A program made the position numbers and the translations under genes. A stretch of 64,000 bases of DNA from Helicobacter apodemus (lineage in GTDB: Bacteria > Campylobacterota > Campylobacteria > Campylobacterales > Helicobacteraceae): assembly GCF_000765745.2 (NCBI RefSeq), contig NZ_JRPC02000002.1, forward strand, positions 1 to 64,000, given 5' to 3'. This document shows positions 39,345 to 48,701 of the stretch, piece after piece (the stretch's first letter is position 1; each line of letters begins with the position of its first letter). The notes under the pieces were generated by a model. It was not told the origin of the DNA and searched no databases. It worked only from the letters and a program-made list of their open reading frames with translations.

Positions 39345-40105
39345 AAGAACTATTTGATGTTCCCTTAGAACTTCAGCATTTAAATTTGCAAAAAATTTAC
39401 TATGTGGGTAACTTATCCTTGCTTAATAAGCGTAAAGTTACAATACTTGGATCAAGGAATCCAAATATTTATGCACAGCATTTTACACAAGAAATTGCCA
39501 AAAAAATTTCCTATTATGGGATAGTTATTGTAAGTGGTGGGGCATTGGGTATAGATATTATCGCTCATTCTTTTTCTTTACCGCTAACTATTATGATTGC
39601 ACCAAGTTCTTTAGATATTATCTATCCTAAGACGAACTCCCAAATCATCCAAAGGATGTATAAAGAATCTTTGGTTTTAAGCCAATTTTCACCTTCTTAT
39701 CATCCTAAACCTTATTCTTTTTTAGAACGTAATAAACTGGTAGTGAGTTTAGGGGAATGCATAATACTTCCACAAGCAAATTTAAAAAGTGGTTCAATGC
39801 AGAGTGTTAAATATGCACTTTCTCTAAAGAAAAAAATCTATGTTATCCCCCACCGCTTAGGTGAAAGTGAAGGAACCCAATACCTTGCTAAAGAGGGTTT
39901 AGCAGAGATTATTTGGAATATTGATGAATTTTTGGAGAAACTTTTTGGCAAGAGAGTGAATAATCAGTCTAAAGATGAGGTTTTAGAGTTTTGTAAGCAT
40001 AATCCATTTTTTGATGAAGCCTTGTTGAAATTTGGTGCTAAAATTTTTGAATACGAATTAGAGGGTAAAATAAGGAGAAATAATGGTAGGATTGAAGTAG
40101 TATGA
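39341..40105 (+). CDS. dprA: DNA processing protein DprA
   Basis: DprA binds incoming single-stranded DNA and loads RecA during natural transformation. The 254-residue protein has the Rossmann-like core KVTILGSRNPN, IVSGGALGIDIIAHSFSL, and LERNKLVVSLGECIILPQA. The start is TTG at 39341 within the stop of the WD40 gene; no closer ATG exists, so translation is probably coupled. It overlaps ruvX by four bases, the same pair as HP0333-HP0334. Confidence 0.93.
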   Translation: MKELFDVPLELQHLNLQKIYYVGNLSLLNKRKVTILGSRNPNIYAQHFTQEIAKKISYYGIVIVSGGALGIDIIAHSFSLPLTIMIAPSSLDIIYPKTNSQIIQRMYKESLVLSQFSPSYHPKPYSFLERNKLVVSLGECIILPQANLKSGSMQSVKYALSLKKKIYVIPHRLGESEGTQYLAKEGLAEIIWNIDEFLEKLFGKRVNNQSKDEVLEFCKHNPFFDEALLKFGAKIFEYELEGKIRRNNGRIEVV

Positions 40106-40497
40106 AAAATATTTTAGCTATTGATGTAGGACTTAAACGCATAGGTTTAGCAAAATATGTGCAAAATATCCCTTTACCCATTACTCCAATTTTAAGAAAA
40201 AATCGGAATCAAGCTGCAAAGGCTTTACAAGATTTTGTGATAAGCAATAAGATTGATATTCTTGTGGTTGGGATTCCCAAAGAGAGTAATTCTGATATGG
40301 AAATGAGAATCAAACATTTTATAGGATTATTAAATCTCCCACAAGAAATTGAAATTTGCTTTATAGACGAATCTTTTAGTTCAGTAGAAGCATTAGAGAA
40401 AGCAAGAGGAAACAAGAGATTTAAAAGCAAAGATGGAAAGTTAGATAGCCTTGCTGCCCTAATGATTTTAGAACGTTATTTAATAGGTAAGGAATAA
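40102..40497 (+). CDS. ruvX: RuvX/YqgF family Holliday-junction resolvase-like protein
   Basis: The 131-residue RNase H-like protein begins ILAIDVGLKRIGLA, with the first catalytic Asp, and has VGIPKES, FIDESFSSVEA with an acidic residue, and DSLAALMILERYL with the last Asp. The family is implicated in recombination and pre-16S rRNA processing. Its 3' end overlaps the convergent CheX-like gene by 18 bases. Confidence 0.92.
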   Translation: MKNILAIDVGLKRIGLAKYVQNIPLPITPILRKNRNQAAKALQDFVISNKIDILVVGIPKESNSDMEMRIKHFIGLLNLPQEIEICFIDESFSSVEALEKARGNKRFKSKDGKLDSLAALMILERYLIGKE

Positions 40498-41877
40498 ATT
40501 TAAAGGTTTATCATTAAGGGATAGATTAATTTGTATGCCTTGTTTATCTGCAAGTAAGTTAGCCATTTCTTCCTCGCTAGCGTAAGATTTTGGTAAAGAT
40601 ATACCAATAGAGATATTGTGTTCTGCTAGAATTGCTTTAGAGCGTCCAGCTATGATATTAGCAAATTCTGAAATTACATCCAAAAGCTCTTCATTACTTT
40701 GAGATTCTTCTCCAAATAACATAGTAGAAGCCTCTTTTACAATTTCAACACCAAAACATAAAGCAAGGGTTCCACTTATATCCCCTTCAAAGCTAATAGT
40801 TGCACCCATAATATTTTTTTCACCTGTTTGTGTATAGGTTTTTATTTTGTAATCTAATCTTTTAACTTCTCCACCTGTGAGTGAAGAGAGTGTTTCAAGG
40901 CTTGCGTTGATAAAAATAGGAAGTTGTGCCATTAAATGTTTAGTTAGTCCTTTTTTCTTTTGTTCAGCTATTTGGTATTGTTTGGCTAATTCTTGAATCT
41001 TTGGATTTTTTTTGCATTCTTCCACAGAATCAAAGAAAGATATTTGAGCACGTTTATAAGAATCGAGTTTATCCTTATCGGTAAAACAAATCTTTAACCC
41101 ACAAATTGCAATATGGGCATCAAACTTTTTACCATTAAGGGCTAAGGACATAATAAAATCTAAGAGTGTATTATCAAAATTAAGTGTTTCGCTCGCATCA
41201 AAAATGAAAACTTTATAACCCTCTTTAAGCCTTGCATTATGACGTTGGGTATTAAAAGATAAGGCAATATTTTTATCTACTTTTTTGTAGAGTGTATAAG
41301 TTACTATTCCATTATTGATTGAAATAGGAATAAAGTTAGCTGCAACATCAAAATAGACATCATAGAGATAGAAAGCCTTATCTGAAAATTCCTTTTTCTT
41401 TTCTGAAAACTCTTGTGGAGTATTTATAGAGAGAACTTCATAGCCTTTAGCTTTTAATTCTTGAGAGACTAAAGTTTGAATCATTCCATCTGTTTCATAG
41501 TAGATGATTGTTTGATTGAGTGAGGGCATTTTTAGTCCCAATAATAAGTCTGCCATAGATCTTGTTTTAAAAAGTGGAAGACTTTTATTGGGTAATAGAG
41601 ATTTTAATTTGATATATTGTTTGGAGTTGTAGCCGATAAAGGCTACTGCAATGCTAATCTTATTTTGCATAGCAAGCAATGCTTTTGCTACCAACATAAG
41701 AGAGCTTTCATCAAAAGTTTGAATGTTTTCAAGAGAAAAATAAATAGCTTTTAATGAAAGACTACGAATGGTAGCACTACTGGAGACTAAAACTTCGCAA
41801 ATTTGCTTGGCTTGTTTCATTTCTAGTTCTATATCAGGGATATAGATAGCGACATTATTATCTATTATTGGTTTCAT
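40480..41877 (-). CDS. CheX-like chemotaxis phosphatase domain protein with STAS-like N-terminus
   Basis: The 465-residue protein combines a STAS-like first part (IIDNNVAIYIPDIELEMKQA and FSLENIQTFDESSLMLVAKA), a middle part of uncertain fold, and a C-terminal CheX-like domain (about 315-460). The latter has GDISGTLALCFG and the phosphatase signature E-F-A-N at Glu404/Asn407 in SEFANIIAGRSK. CheX/CheC proteins dephosphorylate CheY-P, so a role in motility control is plausible; a cheY gene lies at 59607. The STAS-like call is tentative. It is followed after the gap at 41878-41903 by the OmpA-family gene transcribed upstream of it on the same strand. Confidence 0.7.
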   Translation of the reverse strand: MKPIIDNNVAIYIPDIELEMKQAKQICEVLVSSSATIRSLSLKAIYFSLENIQTFDESSLMLVAKALLAMQNKISIAVAFIGYNSKQYIKLKSLLPNKSLPLFKTRSMADLLLGLKMPSLNQTIIYYETDGMIQTLVSQELKAKGYEVLSINTPQEFSEKKKEFSDKAFYLYDVYFDVAANFIPISINNGIVTYTLYKKVDKNIALSFNTQRHNARLKEGYKVFIFDASETLNFDNTLLDFIMSLALNGKKFDAHIAICGLKICFTDKDKLDSYKRAQISFFDSVEECKKNPKIQELAKQYQIAEQKKKGLTKHLMAQLPIFINASLETLSSLTGGEVKRLDYKIKTYTQTGEKNIMGATISFEGDISGTLALCFGVEIVKEASTMLFGEESQSNEELLDVISEFANIIAGRSKAILAEHNISIGISLPKSYASEEEMANLLADKQGIQINLSLNDKPLNLFLTY

Positions 41878-41903
41878 ATTAAATCTTAATTTCTAATTTA
41901 AAG

Positions 41904-42830
41904 TTAATGATAAACTTCTGCTTCAACTCTTCTATTTTGTTGCCTACCTTCTCTAGTCTCATTAGTAGCAATTGGATTGTCTTCCCCATGCCCTTTTGCA
42001 TCTAATCTTTCAGCAGAAATACCTTGCTCTACAATTTTATCTTTGACTGCTTTAGCTCTTCTTTCAGAAAGTTTTTGGTTATACTCTTTACTACCAAGAT
42101 TATCGGTATATCCATTAATGATAGCATTTTTATCGGGGTTTTCCCTCATATAATTTACGAAATCCATAATTTCTGCATTATAGTGAGGGGAAATTTCTGA
42201 AGAATCAAAAGGGAATTGCATAGAAAAGGTATGTATATGCGATAAAGTAGGTGCTTGTATGATTGGCTGTTCTATTACTACTTCTTCTTCTTCAATTATT
42301 ACTTCTTCTTGTTGTGCGAAAGTTCCAAATGGAATACTAAAGCCTAACATTGCTACGATATCGCTTCTACCATCAAAGTTTATTAAATGTCTAAACTCTG
42401 TTTTTAAGTGTAAATAGTCAAAAGTTTCCCATCTTAATCCTGCACCATATTGACCAAAAGGAGCACTATCTAGACTTTGCTTTGTGCTAGATAAATCTTC
42501 ATAGCCGATACCACCTAGGACATAAGGAGATATATTTTGCCACGATTCAAACTCTTTCACAACATTTAAATAGTAGCGGTTGATTGATGTATCGTTATTT
42601 GGAATGCTATATTTTGCGTTTTTAATATTATCATAGCCAACTTCTAAAAGTGCAGTTGGTGCTACTCTTCCAGCAAATTTAATGCCATAGGTAAGGTCAA
42701 TATCATTTTTGTATCTTTGATTATCAACATGCCAACTTCCACCAATTTGCGGTATAACCTCTAATAGATTATTTGCCGCAAATAGCGAACCACACAATAC
42801 TAATGATAACGGAACTATTTTGTTTAACAT
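41904..42830 (-). CDS. OmpA-family outer-membrane protein (CadF-like)
   Basis: The 308-residue precursor has a signal peptide (MLNKIVPLSLVLCGSLFA), an eight-strand-barrel-like N-terminal half, an acidic hinge (EEVIIEEEEVVIEQP, about 175-190) and a C-terminal OmpA domain that binds peptidoglycan: NGYTDNLGSKEYNQKLSERR. This order matches Campylobacter CadF and Helicobacter OmpA-like proteins. The CadF fibronectin tetrapeptide FRLS is not present (FRHL occurs at a different place), so adhesion should not be assumed. It has its own promoter and an AAGGAGTAAG site. Confidence 0.88.
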   Translation of the reverse strand: MLNKIVPLSLVLCGSLFAANNLLEVIPQIGGSWHVDNQRYKNDIDLTYGIKFAGRVAPTALLEVGYDNIKNAKYSIPNNDTSINRYYLNVVKEFESWQNISPYVLGGIGYEDLSSTKQSLDSAPFGQYGAGLRWETFDYLHLKTEFRHLINFDGRSDIVAMLGFSIPFGTFAQQEEVIIEEEEVVIEQPIIQAPTLSHIHTFSMQFPFDSSEISPHYNAEIMDFVNYMRENPDKNAIINGYTDNLGSKEYNQKLSERRAKAVKDKIVEQGISAERLDAKGHGEDNPIATNETREGRQQNRRVEAEVYH

Positions 42831-42900
42831 ATACTTACTCCTTGTCTTTAAAATTATTACAGAATTTAAGATTAAAACTACAATTTTTTGATTGCTAGGT

Positions 42901-42946
42901 ATTGTAGCATAAAAATGTTAGTAATTAAACATTTTTTAGATACAAT
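42901..42946. promoter_or_regulatory. Divergent promoters: OmpA-family gene (-) and nadE (+)
   Basis: On the minus strand TGCTACAAT (TACAAT at 42901-42906) lies about 70 bases from the OmpA-family start. On the plus strand TAGATACAAT (TACAAT at 42941-42946) lies about 48 bases from the nadE ATG at 42994; its predicted start point near 42953 makes an earlier TTG start at 42958 unlikely. Confidence 0.5.
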
Positions 42947-42993
42947 TTACTTAAGCCTTGCAAGGAAGTCTTAACATTTTTGGGATATTTATT

Positions 42994-43749
42994 ATGAAAG
43001 ATTATGTTGGTATTGTTGAAAAGCTAATAGATTTTTTAAAAAGACAATCAAAAAAGAAAGGTTTTCAATCTGCAGTATTTGGATTAAGTGGAGGGATTGA
43101 TTCTGCAGTGGTGGCTATTTTATGCCAAAAAGCTTTTTTTGAACATTCCCATGCTCTTTTAATGCCCTCTATACAATCCTCTAAACAAAGTCTTGAGGAT
43201 GCTTTAATGTTGTGTAAGCTTTTTAATATTTCTTATACGATTTTGCCTTTAGAAAAAATGCAGCAGGGATTCTTAGTGACTTTAGGAGGATTGAGCGATA
43301 ATCCTTTAAGAATGGGTAATTTATGCGCTAGATTGCGTATGATTTGTCTTTATGATTATGCTTTTACCCACCACTCACTAGTTATTGGAACCAGCAATAA
43401 AAGCGAGAGAATGCTAGGGTATGGGACAATCTTTGGGGATTTAGCTTGTGGAGTAAATCCTATTGGGAATCTTTATAAAACAGACATTTATGAAATCGCA
43501 AAGGTTTTAGAAATACCACAGAAGATTTTAGATAAAGCCCCAAGTGCAGACCTTTATGAAGGACAGAGTGATGAAAAGGAGCTTGGCTTTTCTTATGAGG
43601 TTTTAGATAGGATTATGATATTTTTAGAAAGTGGTTATTCTCAAGAAGAAATACTTGATGAAGGCTTATCAAAAGAGGCTTTGGAGTTAGTTTTAAATAG
43701 GATGCAGGCAATGGAATTTAAACGCAAAATGCCAGAGTTAGCTTTGTAG
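42994..43749 (+). CDS. nadE: NH3-dependent NAD+ synthetase
   Basis: NadE amidates nicotinate adenine dinucleotide to NAD+. The 251-residue ammonia-dependent form lacks the glutaminase domain. Visible are the ATP-pyrophosphatase loop FGLSGGIDSAVV, GNLCARLRMICLYDYA, GTSNKSERMLGYGT and DKAPSADLYEGQSDE. I choose the ATG at 42994. It is followed six bases later by a DegT-family gene and then lpxK; H. pylori has nadE next to lpxK. Confidence 0.95.
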   Translation: MKDYVGIVEKLIDFLKRQSKKKGFQSAVFGLSGGIDSAVVAILCQKAFFEHSHALLMPSIQSSKQSLEDALMLCKLFNISYTILPLEKMQQGFLVTLGGLSDNPLRMGNLCARLRMICLYDYAFTHHSLVIGTSNKSERMLGYGTIFGDLACGVNPIGNLYKTDIYEIAKVLEIPQKILDKAPSADLYEGQSDEKELGFSYEVLDRIMIFLESGYSQEEILDEGLSKEALELVLNRMQAMEFKRKMPELAL

Positions 43750-43755
43750 AGGTAA

Positions 43756-44889
43756 ATGATGAAAAAAATTCCTTATTTTATTCCTGATATTACGGAAGTT
43801 GAAAAGAAAGCTATTGCTAAAGTGCTTGAAAATCCTAGCCATAATATCGTTTATGAGTTTGAAGAAGAATTTAAAAAATATATTGGAGTAAAATATGCTA
43901 TTTCTGCCCTTAGTGGTTCGGCAGCTTTTCATCTTTGCCTTTTTGCTATGGATATAAAACGGGGTGATAAGATTATCTGTTCGGTTAATTGCCACCCTAT
44001 GTTTCCAGAGATGATAAGGCATTTTGATGCTGAACCTATTTTTGTGGATATATATGAAGATACTTTTGAAATATCTTTTGACAAAGCCCGAGAGATTATC
44101 GAAAAAAATGCGAGCAAAAAATTACGTGCTATTGTCATAAGCCATATTGCAGGACAAGTTTGTGAAATGGAGTGTTTTTATCAATTAGCCCAAAAATATA
44201 ATATTAAAGTTATAGAAGATGCTACAATGGCATTAGGACTAACCTATAATGGAATAAAAATAGGGAACCATAAAAGCTATGCGACAATTTTTAGTATTGT
44301 TTTAGATTCATTTAATCCTGTCGCCCAAGCGGGAGTTTTAACAACAGGCGATGAGGAATTAGCTAAGGCTGCTATTTTGTTGCGTTACCATGGAATTGTA
44401 AGTGAGAGGGTTACTAGTATGCGTCCTCAATATTTGTATGATGTAGTAGGAATTGGGAATAAATACAATATTAGCTATCTTGATACTGCTCTTTGTATGG
44501 GTCAGTTGCAAAGGATAGATTTTATAATAAAAAGACGACAAGAAATTGCTAAGTATTATATACAAAGTCTTAAAAATGCCCCGCATCTCTCTATGCCCGT
44601 AGTTAAAAGAGAGCATATTTTCTTGCATTTTATTATCAAAATTGACAAAAATCGGGATCATTTTGCAAAAGAATTAAAAGATTGTGGAATTGAAACAGCT
44701 TTGCATTTTGTGCCTTTACATTTATTAACTTATTATAAGAGCAAATATGGATTGAGGATTAATGATTTTCCTATTTCTTTAAAGAATTATCAACAAATTT
44801 TGAGTTTGCCTATTTATAGTGCAATGAGTGGAAAAGATGTGGATTATGTATGTAGGCAAGTAATAAGACTTGCAAATGGTCGTGTATGA
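43756..44889 (+). CDS. DegT/DnrJ/StrS-fold protein lacking the PLP-binding lysine
   Basis: The 377-residue protein has the full DegT fold: VYEFEEEFKKYIGVKYAISA, SGSAAFHL, VIEDATMALG with the conserved Asp155, and FVPLHLLTYYKSKYG. DegT enzymes are PLP-dependent sugar aminotransferases with a Lys in FSFHGTK..TTGEGG. Aligned without gaps, the segment FSIVLDSFNPVAQAGVLTTG puts Ser185 at the Lys position and Ala at the second Gly-Gly position. It is therefore unlikely to form an internal aldimine and may be a dehydratase-like or binding protein. It is coupled to lpxK (ATGA overlap). Start is 43756 or 43759. Confidence 0.75.
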   Translation: MMKKIPYFIPDITEVEKKAIAKVLENPSHNIVYEFEEEFKKYIGVKYAISALSGSAAFHLCLFAMDIKRGDKIICSVNCHPMFPEMIRHFDAEPIFVDIYEDTFEISFDKAREIIEKNASKKLRAIVISHIAGQVCEMECFYQLAQKYNIKVIEDATMALGLTYNGIKIGNHKSYATIFSIVLDSFNPVAQAGVLTTGDEELAKAAILLRYHGIVSERVTSMRPQYLYDVVGIGNKYNISYLDTALCMGQLQRIDFIIKRRQEIAKYYIQSLKNAPHLSMPVVKREHIFLHFIIKIDKNRDHFAKELKDCGIETALHFVPLHLLTYYKSKYGLRINDFPISLKNYQQILSLPIYSAMSGKDVDYVCRQVIRLANGRV

Positions 44890-45791
44890 GAGGTATTGAG
44901 CGTTATTTTTATGCTCCAAGCCTTTGGCAGAAGGCATTAGCAATAGTGCTTTTGCCTATTAGTGCATTGTATTGTGTTATAGCAACCCTTAAAAGAGTAT
45001 TTTCAAGGTATGAGGATTTTGGAATCCCGATTATCAGTGTGGGGAATCTTGTTATAGGTGGAAGTGGAAAAAGCCCTTTTATACTTGAAGTTGCTAGAGA
45101 GTATTCTAAGGTTTGTATTATTTTACGAGGATATGGACGCAAAAGTAAGGGGCTTAAAGTGGTGAGTGTAAATGGGGAGATATTTGAAGATTCTACAAAT
45201 GTAGGGGATGAAGCTATTATGATGGCTAAGGCTTTGAAAAATGCTTCAGTCATAGTTTGTGAAAATAGAAAAAAAGGAATTTTAGAGGCTAAGAAAAGGG
45301 GAGTAAGCATTATTTTTTTAGATGATGGATTCCGATTTAATTTTAAAAAATTAAATATTTTGCTTCAACCCAAGCTAGAACCTTACTTTGATTTTTGTAT
45401 CCCAAGTGGAGGATATAGAGAAAGAAAGAGTGCTTATAAAAAGGCAGATATTTTAATAAAAGAGGGGATAGATTATAAAAGAGAAGTAAAGCTTGTAAAT
45501 CCTACTAAAAGAATGCTACTTTTAACCGCTATTGCTAATCCTTCACGGCTAGATGAATATTTGCCAGATGTTGTTGGCAAAATTACATTAAAAGATCATT
45601 CTTATTTTGATAAAGCAAAGATTTTAGAAGAATATGCAAGGCTTAAAGCTACTTCTTTGTTAGTAACACAAAAGGATGTTCCAAAGTTAGAAACTTTTGG
45701 GTTGCCACTTTCTGTTTTGCAGCTAGAAATAGTAATAATCCCAGAGGTTAAGCAAAGCATTAGAGAATATATTGCAAAGGCTTTATCTTGA
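44886..45791 (+). CDS. lpxK: Tetraacyldisaccharide 4'-kinase
   Basis: LpxK phosphorylates the lipid A disaccharide at the inner membrane. The 301-residue protein has an N-terminal hydrophobic helix (ALAIVLLPISALYCVIATL), Walker A VIGGSGKSPF, RGYGRKSKG, GDEAIMMA and ILDDGFRF-like IFLDDGFRFNFKKL. It overlaps the DegT-fold gene by four bases. Confidence 0.94.
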   Translation: MRGIERYFYAPSLWQKALAIVLLPISALYCVIATLKRVFSRYEDFGIPIISVGNLVIGGSGKSPFILEVAREYSKVCIILRGYGRKSKGLKVVSVNGEIFEDSTNVGDEAIMMAKALKNASVIVCENRKKGILEAKKRGVSIIFLDDGFRFNFKKLNILLQPKLEPYFDFCIPSGGYRERKSAYKKADILIKEGIDYKREVKLVNPTKRMLLLTAIANPSRLDEYLPDVVGKITLKDHSYFDKAKILEEYARLKATSLLVTQKDVPKLETFGLPLSVLQLEIVIIPEVKQSIREYIAKALS

Positions 45792-45835
45792 AACAAATTT
45801 GGCGATATCTTCATATTTTCTTGATAAAAGGATTT

Positions 45836-45841
45836 TATAAT
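45836..45841 (+). promoter_or_regulatory. -10 candidate for the small periplasmic protein
   Basis: GATTTTATAATTTT contains TATAAT at 45836-45841, about 60 bases before ATG 45902, which has a strong AAGGAG site. Confidence 0.35.
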
Positions 45842-45901
45842 TTTATGCATAAAGATAGAGGGAGATATTCCAAAATCTTAAATAAATATAAGGAGTTTAA
45901 A

Positions 45902-46294
45902 ATGAAACTTAAAAAAATACTTGGGGCTTTAAGCTTGGTAACCTTATTTTCAGGTGCAATGATGGCTGATAATGATTTTGATGTATATGGACAAATTTCA
46001 GCTGTGGATTCTATTAATAAAACTATTACTTTAGCAAGCCCGGGGGGCGGACAATTAGTCATTCAAGTTTTGCCCTATACAAAGATTAAAGGTGATGATT
46101 GTGGTGCTTTTGGGAATGATATTTATGGGACTTTTAAAGATTTAACAATGGGTAAGTTTATAAAGGCTGAAGTTGTGCATTATGGTGCTTATCCACCAGC
46201 ACAAAATCCAGGAACCCAATCTCCAAATACAACAAATAACACACATTATACTGCTAAAGAGATTGAATGGGAATGTCGTCGCAAAGCCTACTAA
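45902..46294 (+). CDS. Small periplasmic protein, DUF5666-like
   Basis: The 130-residue precursor has a signal peptide (MKLKKILGALSLVTLFSGAM) and a compact beta-rich domain, DVYGQISAVDSINKTITLAS ... TFKDLTMGKFIKAEVV, which resembles the DUF5666/OB-like periplasmic fold in which a constant is followed by a D-L-x-x-G turn. The C-terminus is Pro/Asn/Thr-rich and ends ECRRKAY with two Cys in the protein (about residues 68 and 125). The frame is open back to a TTG in lpxK, but ATG 45902 has the ribosome site. Function unknown. A strong terminator follows. Confidence 0.7.
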   Translation: MKLKKILGALSLVTLFSGAMMADNDFDVYGQISAVDSINKTITLASPGGGQLVIQVLPYTKIKGDDCGAFGNDIYGTFKDLTMGKFIKAEVVHYGAYPPAQNPGTQSPNTTNNTHYTAKEIEWECRRKAY

Positions 46295-46302
46295 AGAAGG
46301 CA

Positions 46303-46338
46303 TTTAAAGTGATTTTATAAAATCACTTTAAAGTTTTT
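46303..46338 (+). terminator. Rho-independent terminator with 30-bp perfect palindrome
   Basis: TTTAAAGTGATTTTA (46303-46317) is followed directly by its exact reverse complement (46318-46332), then G and five T. Folded, it gives a stem of about 13 pairs with a TATA-type turn. It ends the transcript of the small periplasmic protein and insulates bioA. It is the clearest intrinsic terminator in the window. Confidence 0.75.
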
Positions 46339-46350
46339 ATAAAAATATCC

Positions 46351-47634
46351 ATGAATATTTTTTTAAAAGATTTAGATTTATCCTATATTTGGCATCCTTG
46401 TACACAGATGTATGATCATAAAGAAAATATCCCCTTAATTCCCATTAAAAGAGCAGAAGGTATGGTTTTGTATGATTTTGAGGATAGGGGATATTTGGAT
46501 TGTATTTCAAGTTGGTGGGTGAATCTTTTTGGGCATTGCAATGCTTATATTAACCAAAAACTTAAAGAGCAAGTAGAGAGTTTAGAGCATATCATTTTTG
46601 CAGGTTTTACCCATAAGCCTATTATTGATTTATCCAAGCGTTTAATGGACATTTTAGATTCTAAATTTTCTAAATGTTTTTATGCAGATAATGGCTCTAG
46701 TGCGGTTGAAATAGCCTTAAAAATGGCATTTCACGCAAATATGCTAAAAAAAGAAAAAAAGACGAAATTTTTATGCCTACACAATGCTTATCACGGAGAA
46801 ACAATGGGTGCTTTAAGTGTTGGAGATTTAGGGATTTATAAGGAAGTCTATGAGCCTATTTTATTGCAGAGTTTAAGGGTTAAAGCTCCTTATGGAAACG
46901 ATTATGAGGAATCTTTAGAAGATTTAGAGAGATTGTTAAAATCCCATAAAGGAGAAATTGCCGCTTTTATTTTAGAGCCACTCATACAATGTGCGGGCAA
47001 TATGAATATATATGATAAAGCTTTTGTCAAAGAGGCTACCAAACTCGTGCAAAGTTATGGAATCTATGTTATTTTTGATGAAATTGCGGTAGGATTTGGG
47101 AGAAGCGGAAGTATGTTTGCTTATCAGCAATGTGGAGTTGTGCCGGATTTTTTATGTTTAAGTAAGGGCATTACGGGTGGGTATTTACCCTTATCTGTTG
47201 TGGTTACACACCAAGAAATTTATAATCTTTTTTACGCACCCTATTATGAAAATAAAGCTTTTTTGCATTCCCACTCTTACACAGGTAATGCTCTAGCGTG
47301 TGCTTGTGCTAATGCGGTTTTAGATATTTTTGAACAAAATAATATCTTAGAATCTAATAAGATTCTATCAAAGTTTATTTGGGAGAAAATGCAGGTCTTA
47401 AAGACCTTTGCGTGTGTGAAGAATCTACGATATTGTGGAATGGTATTTGCCTTTGATTTGGTAGGATTTGAAGGTGTAAGGAAAGGTTTAGAGGTTTTTA
47501 ATGCTGGGCTAAAAAAGGGTTTGTTACTCCGTCCTTTAGGTAATACGATTTATTTAATGCCTCCTTATATTATTACACAAGAACAAGTAGTGTATATTAT
47601 AAAATCCCTCCAAGAGATTTTAGGGGAGTTTTAA
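46351..47634 (+). CDS. bioA: Adenosylmethionine-8-amino-7-oxononanoate aminotransferase
   Basis: BioA transfers an amino group from S-adenosylmethionine to 8-amino-7-oxononanoate in biotin synthesis, with PLP. The 427-residue protein has [14 protein letters not shown] at the start, [46 protein letters not shown] and the PLP Lys272 in [13 protein letters not shown]. The start ATG has no good ribosome site and lies 12 bases after the terminator, so its promoter is unclear. Its stop overlaps that of convergent leuB. Confidence 0.95.
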   Translation: MNIFLKDLDLSYIWHPCTQMYDHKENIPLIPIKRAEGMVLYDFEDRGYLDCISSWWVNLFGHCNAYINQKLKEQVESLEHIIFAGFTHKPIIDLSKRLMDILDSKFSKCFYADNGSSAVEIALKMAFHANMLKKEKKTKFLCLHNAYHGETMGALSVGDLGIYKEVYEPILLQSLRVKAPYGNDYEESLEDLERLLKSHKGEIAAFILEPLIQCAGNMNIYDKAFVKEATKLVQSYGIYVIFDEIAVGFGRSGSMFAYQQCGVVPDFLCLSKGITGGYLPLSVVVTHQEIYNLFYAPYYENKAFLHSHSYTGNALACACANAVLDIFEQNNILESNKILSKFIWEKMQVLKTFACVKNLRYCGMVFAFDLVGFEGVRKGLEVFNAGLKKGLLLRPLGNTIYLMPPYIITQEQVVYIIKSLQEILGEF

Positions 47635-48698
47635 TCAAGGATTTTTTGTGCGATAATGCTTCCTAGCTCTTGTGTGTTACAAATCTTTTTAGCCCCAAAA
47701 CTCGCGATGTCTTTTGTGCGATAACCCTCTTTAAGAGTGGCCTGTATAGCATAATCCACACAATCTGCTGCTTTTTCTTGTTGGAGGGAATAACGCAACA
47801 TCATACTAGCACTAGCAATGGTCGCAATAGGGTTTGCAATGCCTAAGCCCGCAATATCTGGTGCAGATCCGTGTATGGGTTCATAAATCGCACTCTTTCC
47901 CCCAATAGAAGCAGAGGGTAAAAGCCCAATAGAGCCACTTATCATACTCGCTTCATCACTTAAAATATCGCCAAATAGGTTTTCTGTTAAGATAACATCA
48001 AAGGCTCTGGGGTCTTTAATTAATTGCATTGCCGCATTATCCACATACATATGGCTTAGATGGACTTCTGGGTATTCTTGTGCGACTTCATTGACAACCT
48101 CCCGCCATAGTTGTGAAACATCTAAAACATTTGCTTTATCCACAGAGCAAAGCTTTTTATTGCGTTTTTGTGCAGCTTCAAAGGCGATATGGGCTATCCT
48201 TTTAATCTCATCAACACTATAAACCATTGTATTATAGGCTCTATTTTTTTCTCTACCCTTAGGGGTGCCAAAATAGATTCCCCCAATTAATTCACGCACC
48301 ACTAAAATATCTACACCCTTGATAATTTCTTTTTTAAGCGGACTAGATTCTAAAAGTTCATCATAAACTTTAGTAGGACGAAAATTTGCAAAAACTTCTA
48401 GGGATTTTCTAAGTCGTAATAATCCACTCTCTGGACGCAACTCTCTTGGTAGGTTGTCCCATTTATCCCCTCCAATAGCACCAAAGAGTATGGCATCTGC
48501 TCCCAAACAACCCTCAATAGTTTCATCAGGGAGAGGATTTTTAGTTAAATCATAAGCAATGCCCCCCATTAAGTAATTTTCAAAAGTGAGAGTAAAACTA
48601 AATTTTTTAGCAACAACTTCTAAGACTTTGATGGCTTCATTGATAATTTCAGGACCAATCCCATCACCCTTAATAACCGCTATTTTATAATTTTTCAT
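47631..48698 (-). CDS. leuB: 3-isopropylmalate dehydrogenase
   Basis: LeuB oxidatively decarboxylates 3-isopropylmalate with NAD+ in leucine synthesis. The 355-residue protein has [17 protein letters not shown], the substrate-binding segment [26 protein letters not shown], and the C-terminal [18 protein letters not shown]. It follows leuD by three bases on the same strand. leuA and leuC are not next to it. Confidence 0.97.
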   Translation of the reverse strand: MKNYKIAVIKGDGIGPEIINEAIKVLEVVAKKFSFTLTFENYLMGGIAYDLTKNPLPDETIEGCLGADAILFGAIGGDKWDNLPRELRPESGLLRLRKSLEVFANFRPTKVYDELLESSPLKKEIIKGVDILVVRELIGGIYFGTPKGREKNRAYNTMVYSVDEIKRIAHIAFEAAQKRNKKLCSVDKANVLDVSQLWREVVNEVAQEYPEVHLSHMYVDNAAMQLIKDPRAFDVILTENLFGDILSDEASMISGSIGLLPSASIGGKSAIYEPIHGSAPDIAGLGIANPIATIASASMMLRYSLQQEKAADCVDYAIQATLKEGYRTKDIASFGAKKICNTQELGSIIAQKILD

Positions 48699-48701
48699 TA
48701 T

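Noticed and set aside
42958..42993. TTG start at 42958 for nadE
   Set aside because: The predicted transcript start lies about five bases before it and NadE alignment begins after the ATG at 42994.
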